Counted from the first letter of the stretch, positions 1-7,898 are shown. The stretch: 13,827 nt of DNA from an uncultured Collinsella sp. (GCA_900755005.1 CAAEEX010000032.1:1-13827); one strand, 5' to 3'. The notes: generated by a model not told the origin, from the letters alone. Numbers and translations: made by a program.

Positions 1-1692
1 TATGCAGAAGCAGTGGGCGACATAATCGCCGACGGTGCGGGCATCGTTGGAGGCTGCTGCGGCACCACGCCGGCGCACATGGCCGCCTTGCGCACGCTTA
101 TCGATAACCACACGCCCAGCCCGCGCCACCGCAAGCCCAGCATGTCGGTCACGAGCGCTCAGACGGTCGTGGACCTTCCCTGCGACGGCCACAAGATCGC
201 CGTCATCGGCGAGCGCATCAATCCCACCGGCAAAAAGCGCCTGCAGCAGGCCCTGCGCGACGGCGACCTGGACTACGTTGTGAGCCAGGGCATCAGCCAG
301 CAGGAACAGGGCGCCGACATCCTGGACGTCAACGTGGGCCTGCCCGAGATCGACGAGGTCAAGATCATCCAACAGGCGACCGAACAGCTCCAGGGCTCCA
401 CGCTGCTGCCGCTGCAGATCGACTCCACCGACCCCGCCGCCGTCGAGGCCGCCGTGCGCCGCTACGCCGGCAAGCCCATCATCAACTCGGTCAATGGCAA
501 GCAGCAGATCATGGATGAGATCTTTCCACTGGTCGCCCACTACGGCACCAACGTCGTCGGCCTTACGCTCGACGAAGGCGGCATCCCCGATACCGCCGAG
601 GCCCGCTTCGCCATCGCCGAGCGCATCGTGGCCGAGGCCGCCCGCTACGGCATTGGCCCGGACCGCATCCTCATCGACTGCCTGGTCATGACCGCCTCGA
701 CCAATCAACGCCAGGCCGAGCAGATCCTGCGCGCCATGTCCCTGTGCAAGGAGCGCCTGGGCGTCAAATGCGCGCTCGGCGTGTCGAACATCAGCTTTGG
801 CCTGCCCGCTCGCCCGCTGCTGGGTTCGGTCTTTTTGGCCGCCGCTTTTGGCGCGGGTCTGGACGCCCCCATCATGAACCCGGGCTCCAAGCGCTTTATG
901 GATACCGTCTACAGCTATCGCGTCCTGAGCGTTGAGGACGAGGGCTCGACCGGATACATCGAGCGCTATGCCGGCTGGACCGATCCGTATAAGATCGCCG
1001 CCAACCCGGCAGCAGCTCAGGCCGCATCGAGTGATGCCGTGCCCGCCGCTGGTGTCACCAGCACCGACGGCAACGACGACCCCATCCGCCACATGGTCGT
1101 CTCGGGCCGCAAGGGAGAGATCGCTGCCGAGACCGAGCGTCTGCTGGCAGACCACGACGCCATGGACCTCATCAACAATCACTTTATCCCCGCCCTCGAC
1201 GAGGTGGGCGTCCTCTTTGACCAGGGCAAGTTCTTCTTGCCGCAGCTCATGGCCTCGGCCGAAGCCGCACGCGTGGGCTTTGACACCATTAAGCGCCTGA
1301 TGCCCGCCGGCGAGATCGCCGACAAGGGCAAGATCTGCGTGGCCACCGTCAAGGGCGACATCCACGACATCGGTAAGAACATCGTCAAGATGCTGCTCGA
1401 TAACTACGGCTATACCGTCTTTGACCTAGGCCGCGACGTCGACCCGCAAGAGGTGCTCAAGACCGTGCGGGAGCGTGACATCAAGCTCGTCGGCCTCTCG
1501 GCGCTTATGACCACCACGGTCGTCGCCATGGAAGAGACCATCAAGTTGCTCCATGCCGAGGTTCCGGGCGTCAAGATCATCGTAGGCGGCGCCGTGCTCA
1601 CCCCCGAATACGCCAAGCAGATCGGCGCGGACTACTACGCCAAGGACGCCGCCGAAAGCGCTCGTATCGCCGAAGAGGTCTTTGGGCAGTAA
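1..1692 (+). CDS. metH: Cobalamin-dependent methionine synthase, 5'-partial
   Basis: Transfers a methyl group from methyltetrahydrofolate to homocysteine via cobalamin in the cytoplasm. The frame is open from base 1, so the true start and most of the homocysteine domain lie outside the window. Seen in order: the end of the Zn/homocysteine domain (GGCCGTTPAH, Cys-Cys codons at 55-60); the pterin-binding barrel from about 190 (ERINPTG at 211-231, then DVNVG and INSVNG); an Ala/Ser/Asp-rich linker at about 1000-1085; the helical cap domain; and the B12 Rossmann domain with DIHDIG at 1357-1374, whose His (1363-1365) is the lower cobalt ligand, then GLSAL and VGGAVL. The protein stops right after the B12 domain. 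The C-terminal AdoMet-dependent reactivation domain of E. coli MetH is absent, as in several anaerobe homologues, so a separate activase is inferred. The family is clear; methionine synthase rather than another corrinoid methyltransferase is the likeliest reading. Confidence 0.93.
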   Translation, partial: YAEAVGDIIADGAGIVGGCCGTTPAHMAALRTLIDNHTPSPRHRKPSMSVTSAQTVVDLPCDGHKIAVIGERINPTGKKRLQQALRDGDLDYVVSQGISQQEQGADILDVNVGLPEIDEVKIIQQATEQLQGSTLLPLQIDSTDPAAVEAAVRRYAGKPIINSVNGKQQIMDEIFPLVAHYGTNVVGLTLDEGGIPDTAEARFAIAERIVAEAARYGIGPDRILIDCLVMTASTNQRQAEQILRAMSLCKERLGVKCALGVSNISFGLPARPLLGSVFLAAAFGAGLDAPIMNPGSKRFMDTVYSYRVLSVEDEGSTGYIERYAGWTDPYKIAANPAAAQAASSDAVPAAGVTSTDGNDDPIRHMVVSGRKGEIAAETERLLADHDAMDLINNHFIPALDEVGVLFDQGKFFLPQLMASAEAARVGFDTIKRLMPAGEIADKGKICVATVKGDIHDIGKNIVKMLLDNYGYTVFDLGRDVDPQEVLKTVRERDIKLVGLSALMTTTVVAMEETIKLLHAEVPGVKIIVGGAVLTPEYAKQIGADYYAKDAAESARIAEEVFGQ

Positions 1693-1717
1693 CACAACGG
1701 AAACAACCGAGCACCAA

Positions 1718-1755
1718 AACGTGCCGCATGCGCCACTTGGCACGTGCGGCACGTT
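1718..1755. promoter_or_regulatory. Inverted repeat between metH and UPF0210 gene
   Basis: An 11-bp perfect inverted repeat (AACGTGCCGCA at 1718-1728, TGCGGCACGTT at 1745-1755) has a 16-nt centre that can itself pair (GCC-ACTT-GGC). The + strand has no U-tract after it (TAGAATAG follows), so it is not a standard intrinsic terminator for metH. The - strand has only a weak TTTTGG. It could be an operator or an mRNA structure separating metH from the next gene. A TAGAAT -10-like hexamer overlaps its right edge at 1755-1760, without a convincing -35. Confidence 0.5.
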
Positions 1756-1788
1756 AGAATAGAAAAGACTATGCTCGTTTTGGCAGAT

Positions 1789-1793
1789 AGGAG
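1789..1793 (+). promoter_or_regulatory. Ribosome binding site fixing the UPF0210 start
   Basis: AGGAG lies 7 nt before ATG 1801. The alternative upstream starts (GTG 1744, ATG 1771) lack a comparable site, so this decides the start. Confidence 0.75.
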
Positions 1794-1800
1794 CGCAAGG

Positions 1801-3165
1801 ATGGCGATCACGCCCGCAGAAATCGCGGAAACCCGCGGCATGGTTGAGGAGCAGAACCTCGACATCAGGACCATCACCATGGGTGTTTCGCTCATGGGTT
1901 GCGGTGACGAGAACCTCGACCGCATGTGCACGAAGATCTACGACCACGTGACGCACACGGCTGAGCATCTGGTCGAGACCGCCGAGAACCTCGAGCGCGA
2001 GTACGGTATCCCCATCGTCAACAAGCGCGTTTCCGTCACCCCGGTGGCGCAGATCGCCGCGTGCTGCAAGGATGAGGACCTCACCCCCATCGCGCATGCC
2101 CTCGACCGCGCGGCCGAAACGCTCGGCATCGACTACCTGGGCGGCTTCTCCGCGCTCGTCCAGAAGGGCATCGGCGACGCCGATCGCCGCGTTATCCAGT
2201 CCATTCCGCAGGCGCTTGCCACCACGAGCCGCGTCTGCTCCAGCGTCAACGTCGCCAGCCTGCGCGCCGGCATCAACATGGACGCCGTGCTCATGGCCGC
2301 CCAGACCATCATCGATGCCGCTAAACTCACGGCCGACCAGGATTCCGTCGGCGCTTCCAAGTTTGTCTGCTTTGCCAACATGGTCGAGGACTCCCCGTTT
2401 ATGGCGGGCGCCGTCCACGGCGGTGGCGAGGCCGACGCCGTCATCAACGTTGGTGTCTCGGGCCCCGGCGTTATGGCTGCTGCCCTGGAGACGTTGCCCG
2501 ATTCCGCATCGATGATGGAGGTTGCCGAGAAGATCAAGCAGACCGCCTTCAAGATCACCCGCGCCGGCGAGCTCATGAGCCGCGAGGCCGCCCATCGCCT
2601 GGGTGTCGAGAAGGGCATTGTCGACCTGTCGCTGGCTCCCACGCCCGCCATCGGCGACTCCGTCGCGCGCATCCTCGAGATCATCGGCGTGGGCACCTGT
2701 GGTGGCCCGGGCACGACCTGCGCGCTCGCCATGCTCAACGATGCCGTCAAGAAGGGCGGCGTCATGGCCAGCTCCAGCGTGGGCGGTCTCTCGGGCGCTT
2801 TCATCCCCGTGTCCGAGGACGCCGGCATGATCGCCGCCGTCGAAGCCGGCGCGCTTTCGCTCGAGAAGCTCGAGGCCATGACCTGTGTGTGCTCCGTCGG
2901 CCTGGACATGATCGCCATCCCCGGCGACACCCCGGTCGAGACCATCGCCGGCATCATCGCCGACGAGATGGCCATCGGCGTCATCAACAACAAGACCACG
3001 GCCGTCCGCGTGATTCCCGCCATCGGCAAGGGCGTGGGCGACTGCGTCGAGTACGGCGGCCTGTTTGGCCGTGCACCCATCATGCCGGTGAACCCCAACG
3101 CCGGCACCGTGCTTGCCCACCGTGGCGGACGCTTCCCGGCACCGTTGAACTCGCTCAAGAACTAG
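1801..3165 (+). CDS. UPF0210 / DUF711 (PFL family) protein
   Basis: A 454-residue protein of the UPF0210/DUF711 family, whose biochemical role is not established; no reaction is claimed here. Recognition rests on the N-terminal signature EEQNLDIRTITMGVSL, the long Gly/Ala-rich body (including GVSGPGVMAAALE, GTCGGPGTTCALAMLNDA and SSSVGGLSGAFIPVSEDAGM) and a length typical of the family. Start choice: the frame is open further upstream to 1744, but ATG 1801 has an AGGAG Shine-Dalgarno at 1789-1793 with 7-nt spacing and gives the family's usual N-terminus. No signal peptide or membrane segment is seen, so it should be cytosolic. In many bacteria this gene follows a small ACT-domain (UPF0237) gene. 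Here the upstream neighbour is metH, 108 bp away on the same strand, so cotranscription is possible. A very long inverted repeat begins 13 bp after its stop. Confidence 0.93.
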   Translation: MAITPAEIAETRGMVEEQNLDIRTITMGVSLMGCGDENLDRMCTKIYDHVTHTAEHLVETAENLEREYGIPIVNKRVSVTPVAQIAACCKDEDLTPIAHALDRAAETLGIDYLGGFSALVQKGIGDADRRVIQSIPQALATTSRVCSSVNVASLRAGINMDAVLMAAQTIIDAAKLTADQDSVGASKFVCFANMVEDSPFMAGAVHGGGEADAVINVGVSGPGVMAAALETLPDSASMMEVAEKIKQTAFKITRAGELMSREAAHRLGVEKGIVDLSLAPTPAIGDSVARILEIIGVGTCGGPGTTCALAMLNDAVKKGGVMASSSVGGLSGAFIPVSEDAGMIAAVEAGALSLEKLEAMTCVCSVGLDMIAIPGDTPVETIAGIIADEMAIGVINNKTTAVRVIPAIGKGVGDCVEYGGLFGRAPIMPVNPNAGTVLAHRGGRFPAPLNSLKN

Positions 3166-3178
3166 CTGAGGGGGACGG

Positions 3179-3320
3179 GCGAGGAGCCCCGGGGAGGGCA
3201 AATATATAAGGTCGCCTGCTCGGACAGTCCTGACTCGCGCGGAGAGCACATTAAGTGCTCTCCGGCTCGTGCGGAACTCGCGATCGACCTTATATATTTG
3301 CCCTCCCCGGGGCTCCTCGC
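3179..3320. repeat. Perfect 36-bp inverted repeat with 70-nt centre
   Basis: The arms at 3179-3214 and 3285-3320 are exact reverse complements over 36 bp. Each has a GC-rich outer half (GCGAGGAGCCCCGGGG) and an AT-rich inner part (CAAATATATAAGGTCG). The 70-nt centre holds a second perfect hairpin at 3240-3264 (10 bp, 5-nt loop ATTAA) and a direct repeat ACTCGCG (3233-3239 and 3276-3282). Imperfect pairing continues outward to CTGAGG at 3166-3171 and CCTCAG at 3330-3335. It lies between the UPF0210 stop and the methyltransferase. As RNA it would form a very stable stem. Neither side has a clean U-tract, so an ordinary intrinsic terminator is not certain. A MITE-like or dispersed element, or a transcription-blocking structure, are alternatives. 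Confidence 0.85.
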
Positions 3321-3470
3321 ACAACGGGACCTCAGTTGGGTTCTATCCCGTATGGCAGTCGCTTCGCTCCTGCCCGCCTTGGTTGTAAGGGCGGTTTGGC
3401 GTTGGAACGGTTCTTTCTGATATATGCTGGTTGCGGCTCTTCTTTTGGGAGGAGTCGCTTTTTTGTTGCT

Positions 3471-3476
3471 AGGAGG
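3471..3476 (+). promoter_or_regulatory. Ribosome binding site fixing the methyltransferase start
   Basis: AGGAGG lies 7 nt before GTG 3484. It supports this start over the upstream in-frame ATG at 3424, which has no Shine-Dalgarno and would add a spurious hydrophobic leader. Confidence 0.8.
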
Positions 3477-3483
3477 TTGGCCC

Positions 3484-4371
3484 GTGGTTGATGGGGATGC
3501 TCGCTCTGAGCTTCTTTCTGCTGATTGGAATCAGGAGTGGATGCAGATACAGGCTGCTCGGCGGCGGGCTGATGATTCTTTTGAGTGGGATAAAAGGGCT
3601 CGGCATTTTCGGCCGTTGGAGACTGCCCCGTATGCCCGGGACTTTATGAAGCTGTTGGCGTTAAAGCCTGGTGAATCCGTGCTTGATATGGGGTGTGGAG
3701 CTGGGTCGATTGCTATTCCGCTTGCTCAGGCTGGGCATCCTGTGATTGCGGCCGACTTCTCCCCTGCTATGTTGGGCACGCTTGATGCTGGCATTGAGTA
3801 CTATGGGCTCGAGGATCGTATTACGCCGCTCGAGCTTGCTTGGGATGATGATTGGGATTTGGTTGGACCGGTCGCGAAAACGGTGGATGTTGCCTTTGCC
3901 AGTCGGTCGGTTACGACGACCAATCTAAAAGGTGCGCTTGCCAAGCTCGACCGTACGGCTCGTCGCCGTTGTGCTGTCACGATGGTCGCTAACTCCAGCC
4001 CGCGCTATGATCTGCACTTGATGAACGCCATCGGCGCCTCGGTTACCTGCAGCAATGGCTTTGTGTACGCCTTTAACATTCTCATTCAGATGGGTGCCCT
4101 GCCGCAGGTCACGTACTTTGAATCACCTCGTCGCGATACCTTCGATAGCCTTGAAGCGGGCATGGCGGATTTTTCCCGTATGCTCGAGCATGGCAACGAG
4201 GATAAGGTCGACCGTCTGCGCGACTACATCGCTCAACACATGATTGAGAACCCCCATGCCGGTGAGCCGGGCTCCAAGGGCGTGCCGCAGGGGCGCTATA
4301 TGCTCGATCATGTCCGCAAGGTTCGCTGGGCGTTTATTGCATGGGAACCGGTCTCTGAATCCCGCTCGTAG
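3484..4371 (+). CDS. Class I SAM-dependent methyltransferase
   Basis: A 295-residue predicted methyltransferase using S-adenosylmethionine; the substrate cannot be read from the sequence. Motif I, VLDMGCGAG, is at about residues 66-74, followed by the motif II region VIAADFSPAML at about 87-97, the usual Rossmann layout (glycine-rich loop, then the acidic end of strand 2). The C-terminal half carries no domain I recognise. The start is GTG 3484, chosen for its AGGAGG at 7 nt. An open stretch back to ATG 3424 would encode a hydrophobic run (LLLGGVAFLLLGG), but the strong internal ribosome site argues that run is untranslated. Codon use is odd: the first half is rich in T-ending codons (gat, gct, ctt, ttt), unlike the C-ending bias of metH and the UPF0210 gene, and shifts toward C-ending after about 4000. 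It is flanked by a large inverted repeat upstream and yhbY 158 bp downstream. Confidence 0.85.
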   Translation: MVDGDARSELLSADWNQEWMQIQAARRRADDSFEWDKRARHFRPLETAPYARDFMKLLALKPGESVLDMGCGAGSIAIPLAQAGHPVIAADFSPAMLGTLDAGIEYYGLEDRITPLELAWDDDWDLVGPVAKTVDVAFASRSVTTTNLKGALAKLDRTARRRCAVTMVANSSPRYDLHLMNAIGASVTCSNGFVYAFNILIQMGALPQVTYFESPRRDTFDSLEAGMADFSRMLEHGNEDKVDRLRDYIAQHMIENPHAGEPGSKGVPQGRYMLDHVRKVRWAFIAWEPVSESRS

Positions 4372-4463
4372 CCCGTTCACAGCCCGAGCTGCCCATCACC
4401 TCGGCATCCGCATTCTTTGCGAACTGGGCAAACGCGCTCCACACCGCGCCGTTCCTGCGCTAT

Positions 4464-4503
4464 CGTGGGACAGCTCACGTAGATTAAGGCCCCGTCGCGG
4501 GGC
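4464..4503 (+). promoter_or_regulatory. Two small hairpins in the yhbY 5' region
   Basis: Two stem-loops precede yhbY: 4464-4479 (CGTGGG/CTCACG with one G-U pair and a 4-nt loop) and 4489-4503 (GCCCCG-TCG-CGGGGC, 6 bp with a 3-nt loop). Neither is followed by a U-tract. They may be 5' UTR structure, or end the upstream transcript inefficiently. No convincing promoter hexamers were found in the 158-bp gap. Confidence 0.35.
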
Positions 4504-4529
4504 GCCCCATACATAGAAAGCGAGAACCC

Positions 4530-4829
4530 ATGGCACTGACAGGAGCCCAGGTCAAGCAGCTTCGCAGCATGGCCCATCACCTCAACCCCGCCATCATCAT
4601 CGGTAAGTCCGATGTCAACGAGGGCACCGTCGAGCAGACGGTCGCCTACCTGGAGAAGCACGAGCTCGTTAAGTGCTCCGTGCTCGATGGCTCCAGTCTT
4701 TCCGCCCGCGAGGCCGCCGAAGAGCTCGCTGAGCGCTGCCACGCCGAGGTCGTCCAGGTGATCGGCCGCAAGTTCTCGCTGTATCGCGAGTCCTCGCGCA
4801 AGGACATCGAGAAGATCAAGCTCGTCTAA
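4530..4829 (+). CDS. yhbY: YhbY-family ribosome assembly RNA-binding protein
   Basis: A 99-residue single CRM-domain protein. Homologues bind pre-50S ribosomal particles and help large-subunit assembly in the cytoplasm. The sequence shows the family pattern throughout: an N-terminal LTGAQVKQLRSMAHHLNP helix region, the IIIGKSDVNEG glycine loop at about residues 22-32, HELVKCSVL at 44-52, and the closing QVIGRKFSLYR at 76-86 followed by a basic tail. Length matches the family (about 95-105). The start is ATG 4530, with purine-rich AGAAAGCGAG upstream. The gene is monocistronic by appearance, ending in a strong intrinsic terminator 37 bp after its stop, and it converges on the large regulator gene on the other strand. 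Confidence 0.94.
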   Translation: MALTGAQVKQLRSMAHHLNPAIIIGKSDVNEGTVEQTVAYLEKHELVKCSVLDGSSLSAREAAEELAERCHAEVVQVIGRKFSLYRESSRKDIEKIKLV

Positions 4830-4866
4830 GAGCCAATGATCCGGCGAGCCAACACATAGCAAGCTT

Positions 4867-4900
4867 ACGGGTGCCCAAGTACTTCGGGCGCCCGTTTTTT
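4867..4900 (+). terminator. Intrinsic terminator of yhbY
   Basis: ACGGGTGCCC (4867-4876) pairs with GGGCGCCCGT (4886-4895), with one G-U pair and a 9-nt apex that is itself partly self-complementary. The stem runs directly into TTTTTT at 4895-4900. The last T's overlap the stop codon of the convergent regulator gene (4899-4901). On the - strand the hairpin is not followed by U's, so it serves the + strand. Confidence 0.9.
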
Positions 4901-7898
4901 ATCGCTCGACCAGCACGCGATTGAGCCGTCCCTCCACCAAGCGCTCGTATAGACGCCGCGTCTCGGGCTCGGGCACGCCATTGACCTGCTCCCTCAGATG
5001 GTGCATATGCCCGCTGTACAGCTCGACGATATCGCGCCGCCGCCCCGCCGCACTGTAGACGCGCATGGCGCAGCGCACCATATCCTCACGCGCCGTTTCC
5101 TGCCGAAGCCCCGACTCCGCCAGCCAAATCGCCGACTGCAGGTCGTTTTCTTCTAGAGTGGCATTTGCCCCCTTAATCATGCAATCGATGTACTTTGACT
5201 GCATAATGCGCCGCATGCGCAAAAAGTAGGTTGGATTACAGCCATTGGGAACATACAGCGGTCCGGCATAAAGCTGCTCAATCTTAAGGCACAGCTCAAC
5301 TAAATGGGGCCCGCGCGCACCCGTGCGATTTCCCAAAACCTCGCGGCTTATCTGGTCAAACAGCCGTACATCGGTCTTGACGTAGTCGCCGTTGAGTCCG
5401 ATGCATTCATTTTGGATGAGCACACACGACTTGCCATCCGGCGTCGGTCCCAAAGCCGACCGCAAGCGCGATATCGTCGAGTACAGGTTGTTGCGGGCGC
5501 TATTGAACTCGGCATGGGGCCACAACTCCATTGCCAGCGTCTCGCGGTCGACGAGCGCATCCATGCCCAGTGCAAGCCGCTCGGCAAGCGTCGCCGCCTT
5601 CTTGCGGCGCCACATTTTGTCCGTGATGGGAAACCCGTCGCGCTCGGCGCGAAACGCCCCAAACATGCGAATCTCGATATGGTCGATGGTATCAACGGCT
5701 TCAACCTCGCCAGCCTGGAACAGGCGCTCGCCCTCCCCTTCCAAATCGTCGCGCAGCGAGTACCGCGACAGCTCGCGCACGGGAAGCTTCTTGCGAATCC
5801 TGGTCGCCGGCTCGCCCAGACAATGCATGGCAAGGCGCGCAAAGAGCCGATACGATGGTTCCAGAATCCCCGCGCGATTCATGGACATCCAGGCCGCAAG
5901 ATCGCTATCTCGCCCCGCGCAAGCCAAATGCAGCGCCACCATCCAGGCTTCTGCACCACCAACCTGCGTCTGGCTTATATCGAGCAACTCCGCTTCCTCG
6001 CGTACCGAAACCATCGAGGTGTTACGCAGATACGCCGCGCGCTCCAGCAGCAATGCGTTATCGCGCATGTACGCAATCGACTCCTCGGCAAGTTTGAGCA
6101 CTTGGACCGCACGGAACTTTGCATTAACCGGCCGTCCCTCTGCCAGCGACTGCCAGCCTTCTAGCAACAGGCCAAACAGCTGAATCTGGTTGTCGCGCAT
6201 GCGCACGGCAAAACGATCGAGCTCGTTGAACGCCGCGTCGTCGGTTACCGGCAGGCCGGAAAGGAGCCGCCGTGCCGCCAACACCATGCGCACCCAGATA
6301 GCCATCGCCTTAAGCCCACGCACGTCGAGCGCCTCCCGCACCACCGTCATCTCGTCGTCGCGCTCGTCGGTTCCCGTAAACGACCCGTCAAAGAGCTCCA
6401 CCAGCATGCTATCGGCCCGTATAACAATCCCCGCGATGTCGAGCTCACAGTCGTAGGCCTTGCTCGTTTTGAGCTGCTGTAGAACGCCGCCGTCATCTCC
6501 CCGCTCGGTCAGGCAGCGCTTGACCTCGATATGCGCGGACAACATATCGAGTGCGGTATGGGATGTCTCGATTTCTGGCACGGCCAGGTTCGTAGGAAGC
6601 CCAAGCCCGTTGTCCCCATAGCAAACAGCCGTCAGTGTCTGGGCCACTCTCCATGAAACAGGGTCTATTTCGCAGGCCGCCCGTTCGCCCCCGCGCTCGA
6701 TGACCGATGCCATATAGCGAGCGAGCTTTGTATTGGACACGCTGACCGCTGCCAAATACACGCCAAGCGCCTCGGCAGGCGTTGGCTCTGGAGCCGGATC
6801 CTCGGCATCGATCGTGCCCAGCGCTGCTCGGCAGATATCGGCCCCGTGCCCCGTCAGAGCCAGATCGACCCCATACTGCCCAGCAAGTTCAAGGACCGCA
6901 TCACGGTCCAAAAAGGCGTCCGCCAGGCCCATCGCCGCATCGCATCGGCCCGCCTTAAGCAAAATCCGGGCCGCCCTCGGAACAAGTTCGGGGCGAACCT
7001 CGGCCACCAACTTACGCAAGCGCAAGCGTCCGTTATCCTCCGTGCCCAGACACGTAAAACTCCGCTCGGCGGGGTCCAAGCCAAAGATCGGGTAGTCGCG
7101 TACAAAGTAGGACTGGTCGACCATCGATAGCCTCACCCCGCAAGCCTCGAGTTCTGCGATATTGCCCTCGCCCATCAAAATCATGAGACATGCCACACAA
7201 AACAGCGCATTATTGTCGAGCGAAGCCAGATCGACAAGTGCCGCGCCATATACGTTGACAATCTCGTTTTCGAGCAGACCGGCTACGTCGCCTTGGCCAT
7301 ACAGACCCGTCTGCAATGCCGAAACGAGCTCGGGCACGCCCTGCGTGAGCTGATAAAAGTCGAGCGATGTGCTGATCGAAAACGCCGATGCCCACGCCGA
7401 ATACTCATAGGCATGCACCTTGAGCATCTGCGCATTGATCTTAACCGAATCGCCCAGCCCATGAATCAGCTGACGATTTGAAGGACGGCAGGAGATAAAG
7501 ACCCCTACCCCCATAGCGCGCAGGCCGCGAATCCTGTCGATGAGGTCTTCGGTATCGCGCTGATCGAGGTTTGGCACATTATCAATCGCGATAAGGGAGT
7601 GCGGTTTGTCTTTGAGTTCTTCGGTGACCACCTCGAGCTGCATAAACACCTCGCGCCCAGTGGCGCGATCGGCCTCGATAATCCGCACGGGGCCTCGCGT
7701 CGGGTCGCATTTAACCTCATGGGTGTACTGCAGCAGCACCGAGGTCTTCCCAAACCCGTCGGGCGCATAAAGAACCACGATGCCGGCCTTTCGGCCCTTG
7801 GCGATAAGCTCATTCATCAAGCGTTCGCGTCGCACCATATAGCCACCGCCCAGCGGCATCAGCTCGAGGTCGTCCATACTGCCCAAATCGTTTACCAT
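4899..7898 (-). CDS. NTPase-SARP/BTAD transcriptional regulator
   Basis: A 999-residue predicted cytoplasmic, DNA-binding, ATP-dependent regulator. The N-terminus holds a MalT/STAND-like NTPase: Walker A YAPDGFGKTS at about residues 44-53 (the A-x-x-G-x-G-K-T form usual in this group) and Walker B SLIAIDN at 101-107. A long helical middle (about 230-730) looks like a repeat or sensor scaffold without motifs I can name. The C-terminus is a SARP-type unit: an OmpR-like winged helix at about 741-845 (IEIRMFGAF, the basic WRRKKA, NNLYSTISRLRSALG), then a bacterial transcriptional activation domain at about 846-990 ending in the typical PEPETRRLYERL. AfsR-type proteins carry the SARP unit first; here it is last, in the place of the LuxR domain of MalT-type regulators. 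The start ATG 7898 has GAGGAG 5 nt upstream. It is a single gene with a 450-bp upstream gap. Its target and inducer are unknown. Confidence 0.9.
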   Translation of the reverse strand: MVNDLGSMDDLELMPLGGGYMVRRERLMNELIAKGRKAGIVVLYAPDGFGKTSVLLQYTHEVKCDPTRGPVRIIEADRATGREVFMQLEVVTEELKDKPHSLIAIDNVPNLDQRDTEDLIDRIRGLRAMGVGVFISCRPSNRQLIHGLGDSVKINAQMLKVHAYEYSAWASAFSISTSLDFYQLTQGVPELVSALQTGLYGQGDVAGLLENEIVNVYGAALVDLASLDNNALFCVACLMILMGEGNIAELEACGVRLSMVDQSYFVRDYPIFGLDPAERSFTCLGTEDNGRLRLRKLVAEVRPELVPRAARILLKAGRCDAAMGLADAFLDRDAVLELAGQYGVDLALTGHGADICRAALGTIDAEDPAPEPTPAEALGVYLAAVSVSNTKLARYMASVIERGGERAACEIDPVSWRVAQTLTAVCYGDNGLGLPTNLAVPEIETSHTALDMLSAHIEVKRCLTERGDDGGVLQQLKTSKAYDCELDIAGIVIRADSMLVELFDGSFTGTDERDDEMTVVREALDVRGLKAMAIWVRMVLAARRLLSGLPVTDDAAFNELDRFAVRMRDNQIQLFGLLLEGWQSLAEGRPVNAKFRAVQVLKLAEESIAYMRDNALLLERAAYLRNTSMVSVREEAELLDISQTQVGGAEAWMVALHLACAGRDSDLAAWMSMNRAGILEPSYRLFARLAMHCLGEPATRIRKKLPVRELSRYSLRDDLEGEGERLFQAGEVEAVDTIDHIEIRMFGAFRAERDGFPITDKMWRRKKAATLAERLALGMDALVDRETLAMELWPHAEFNSARNNLYSTISRLRSALGPTPDGKSCVLIQNECIGLNGDYVKTDVRLFDQISREVLGNRTGARGPHLVELCLKIEQLYAGPLYVPNGCNPTYFLRMRRIMQSKYIDCMIKGANATLEENDLQSAIWLAESGLRQETAREDMVRCAMRVYSAAGRRRDIVELYSGHMHHLREQVNGVPEPETRRLYERLVEGRLNRVLVER

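Noticed and set aside
1426..3324. 632-codon open frame on the - strand opposite the UPF0210 gene
   Set aside because: It is a shadow of a high-GC gene: the product is His/Asp/Gly-rich with no family pattern, it overlaps the metH end and runs through the large inverted repeat, while the + strand frame is an unmistakable family member.
3424..3483. N-terminal membrane segment on the methyltransferase from an upstream ATG
   Set aside because: No Shine-Dalgarno precedes that ATG, whereas AGGAGG stands 7 nt before GTG 3484; the hydrophobic stretch is probably untranslated.
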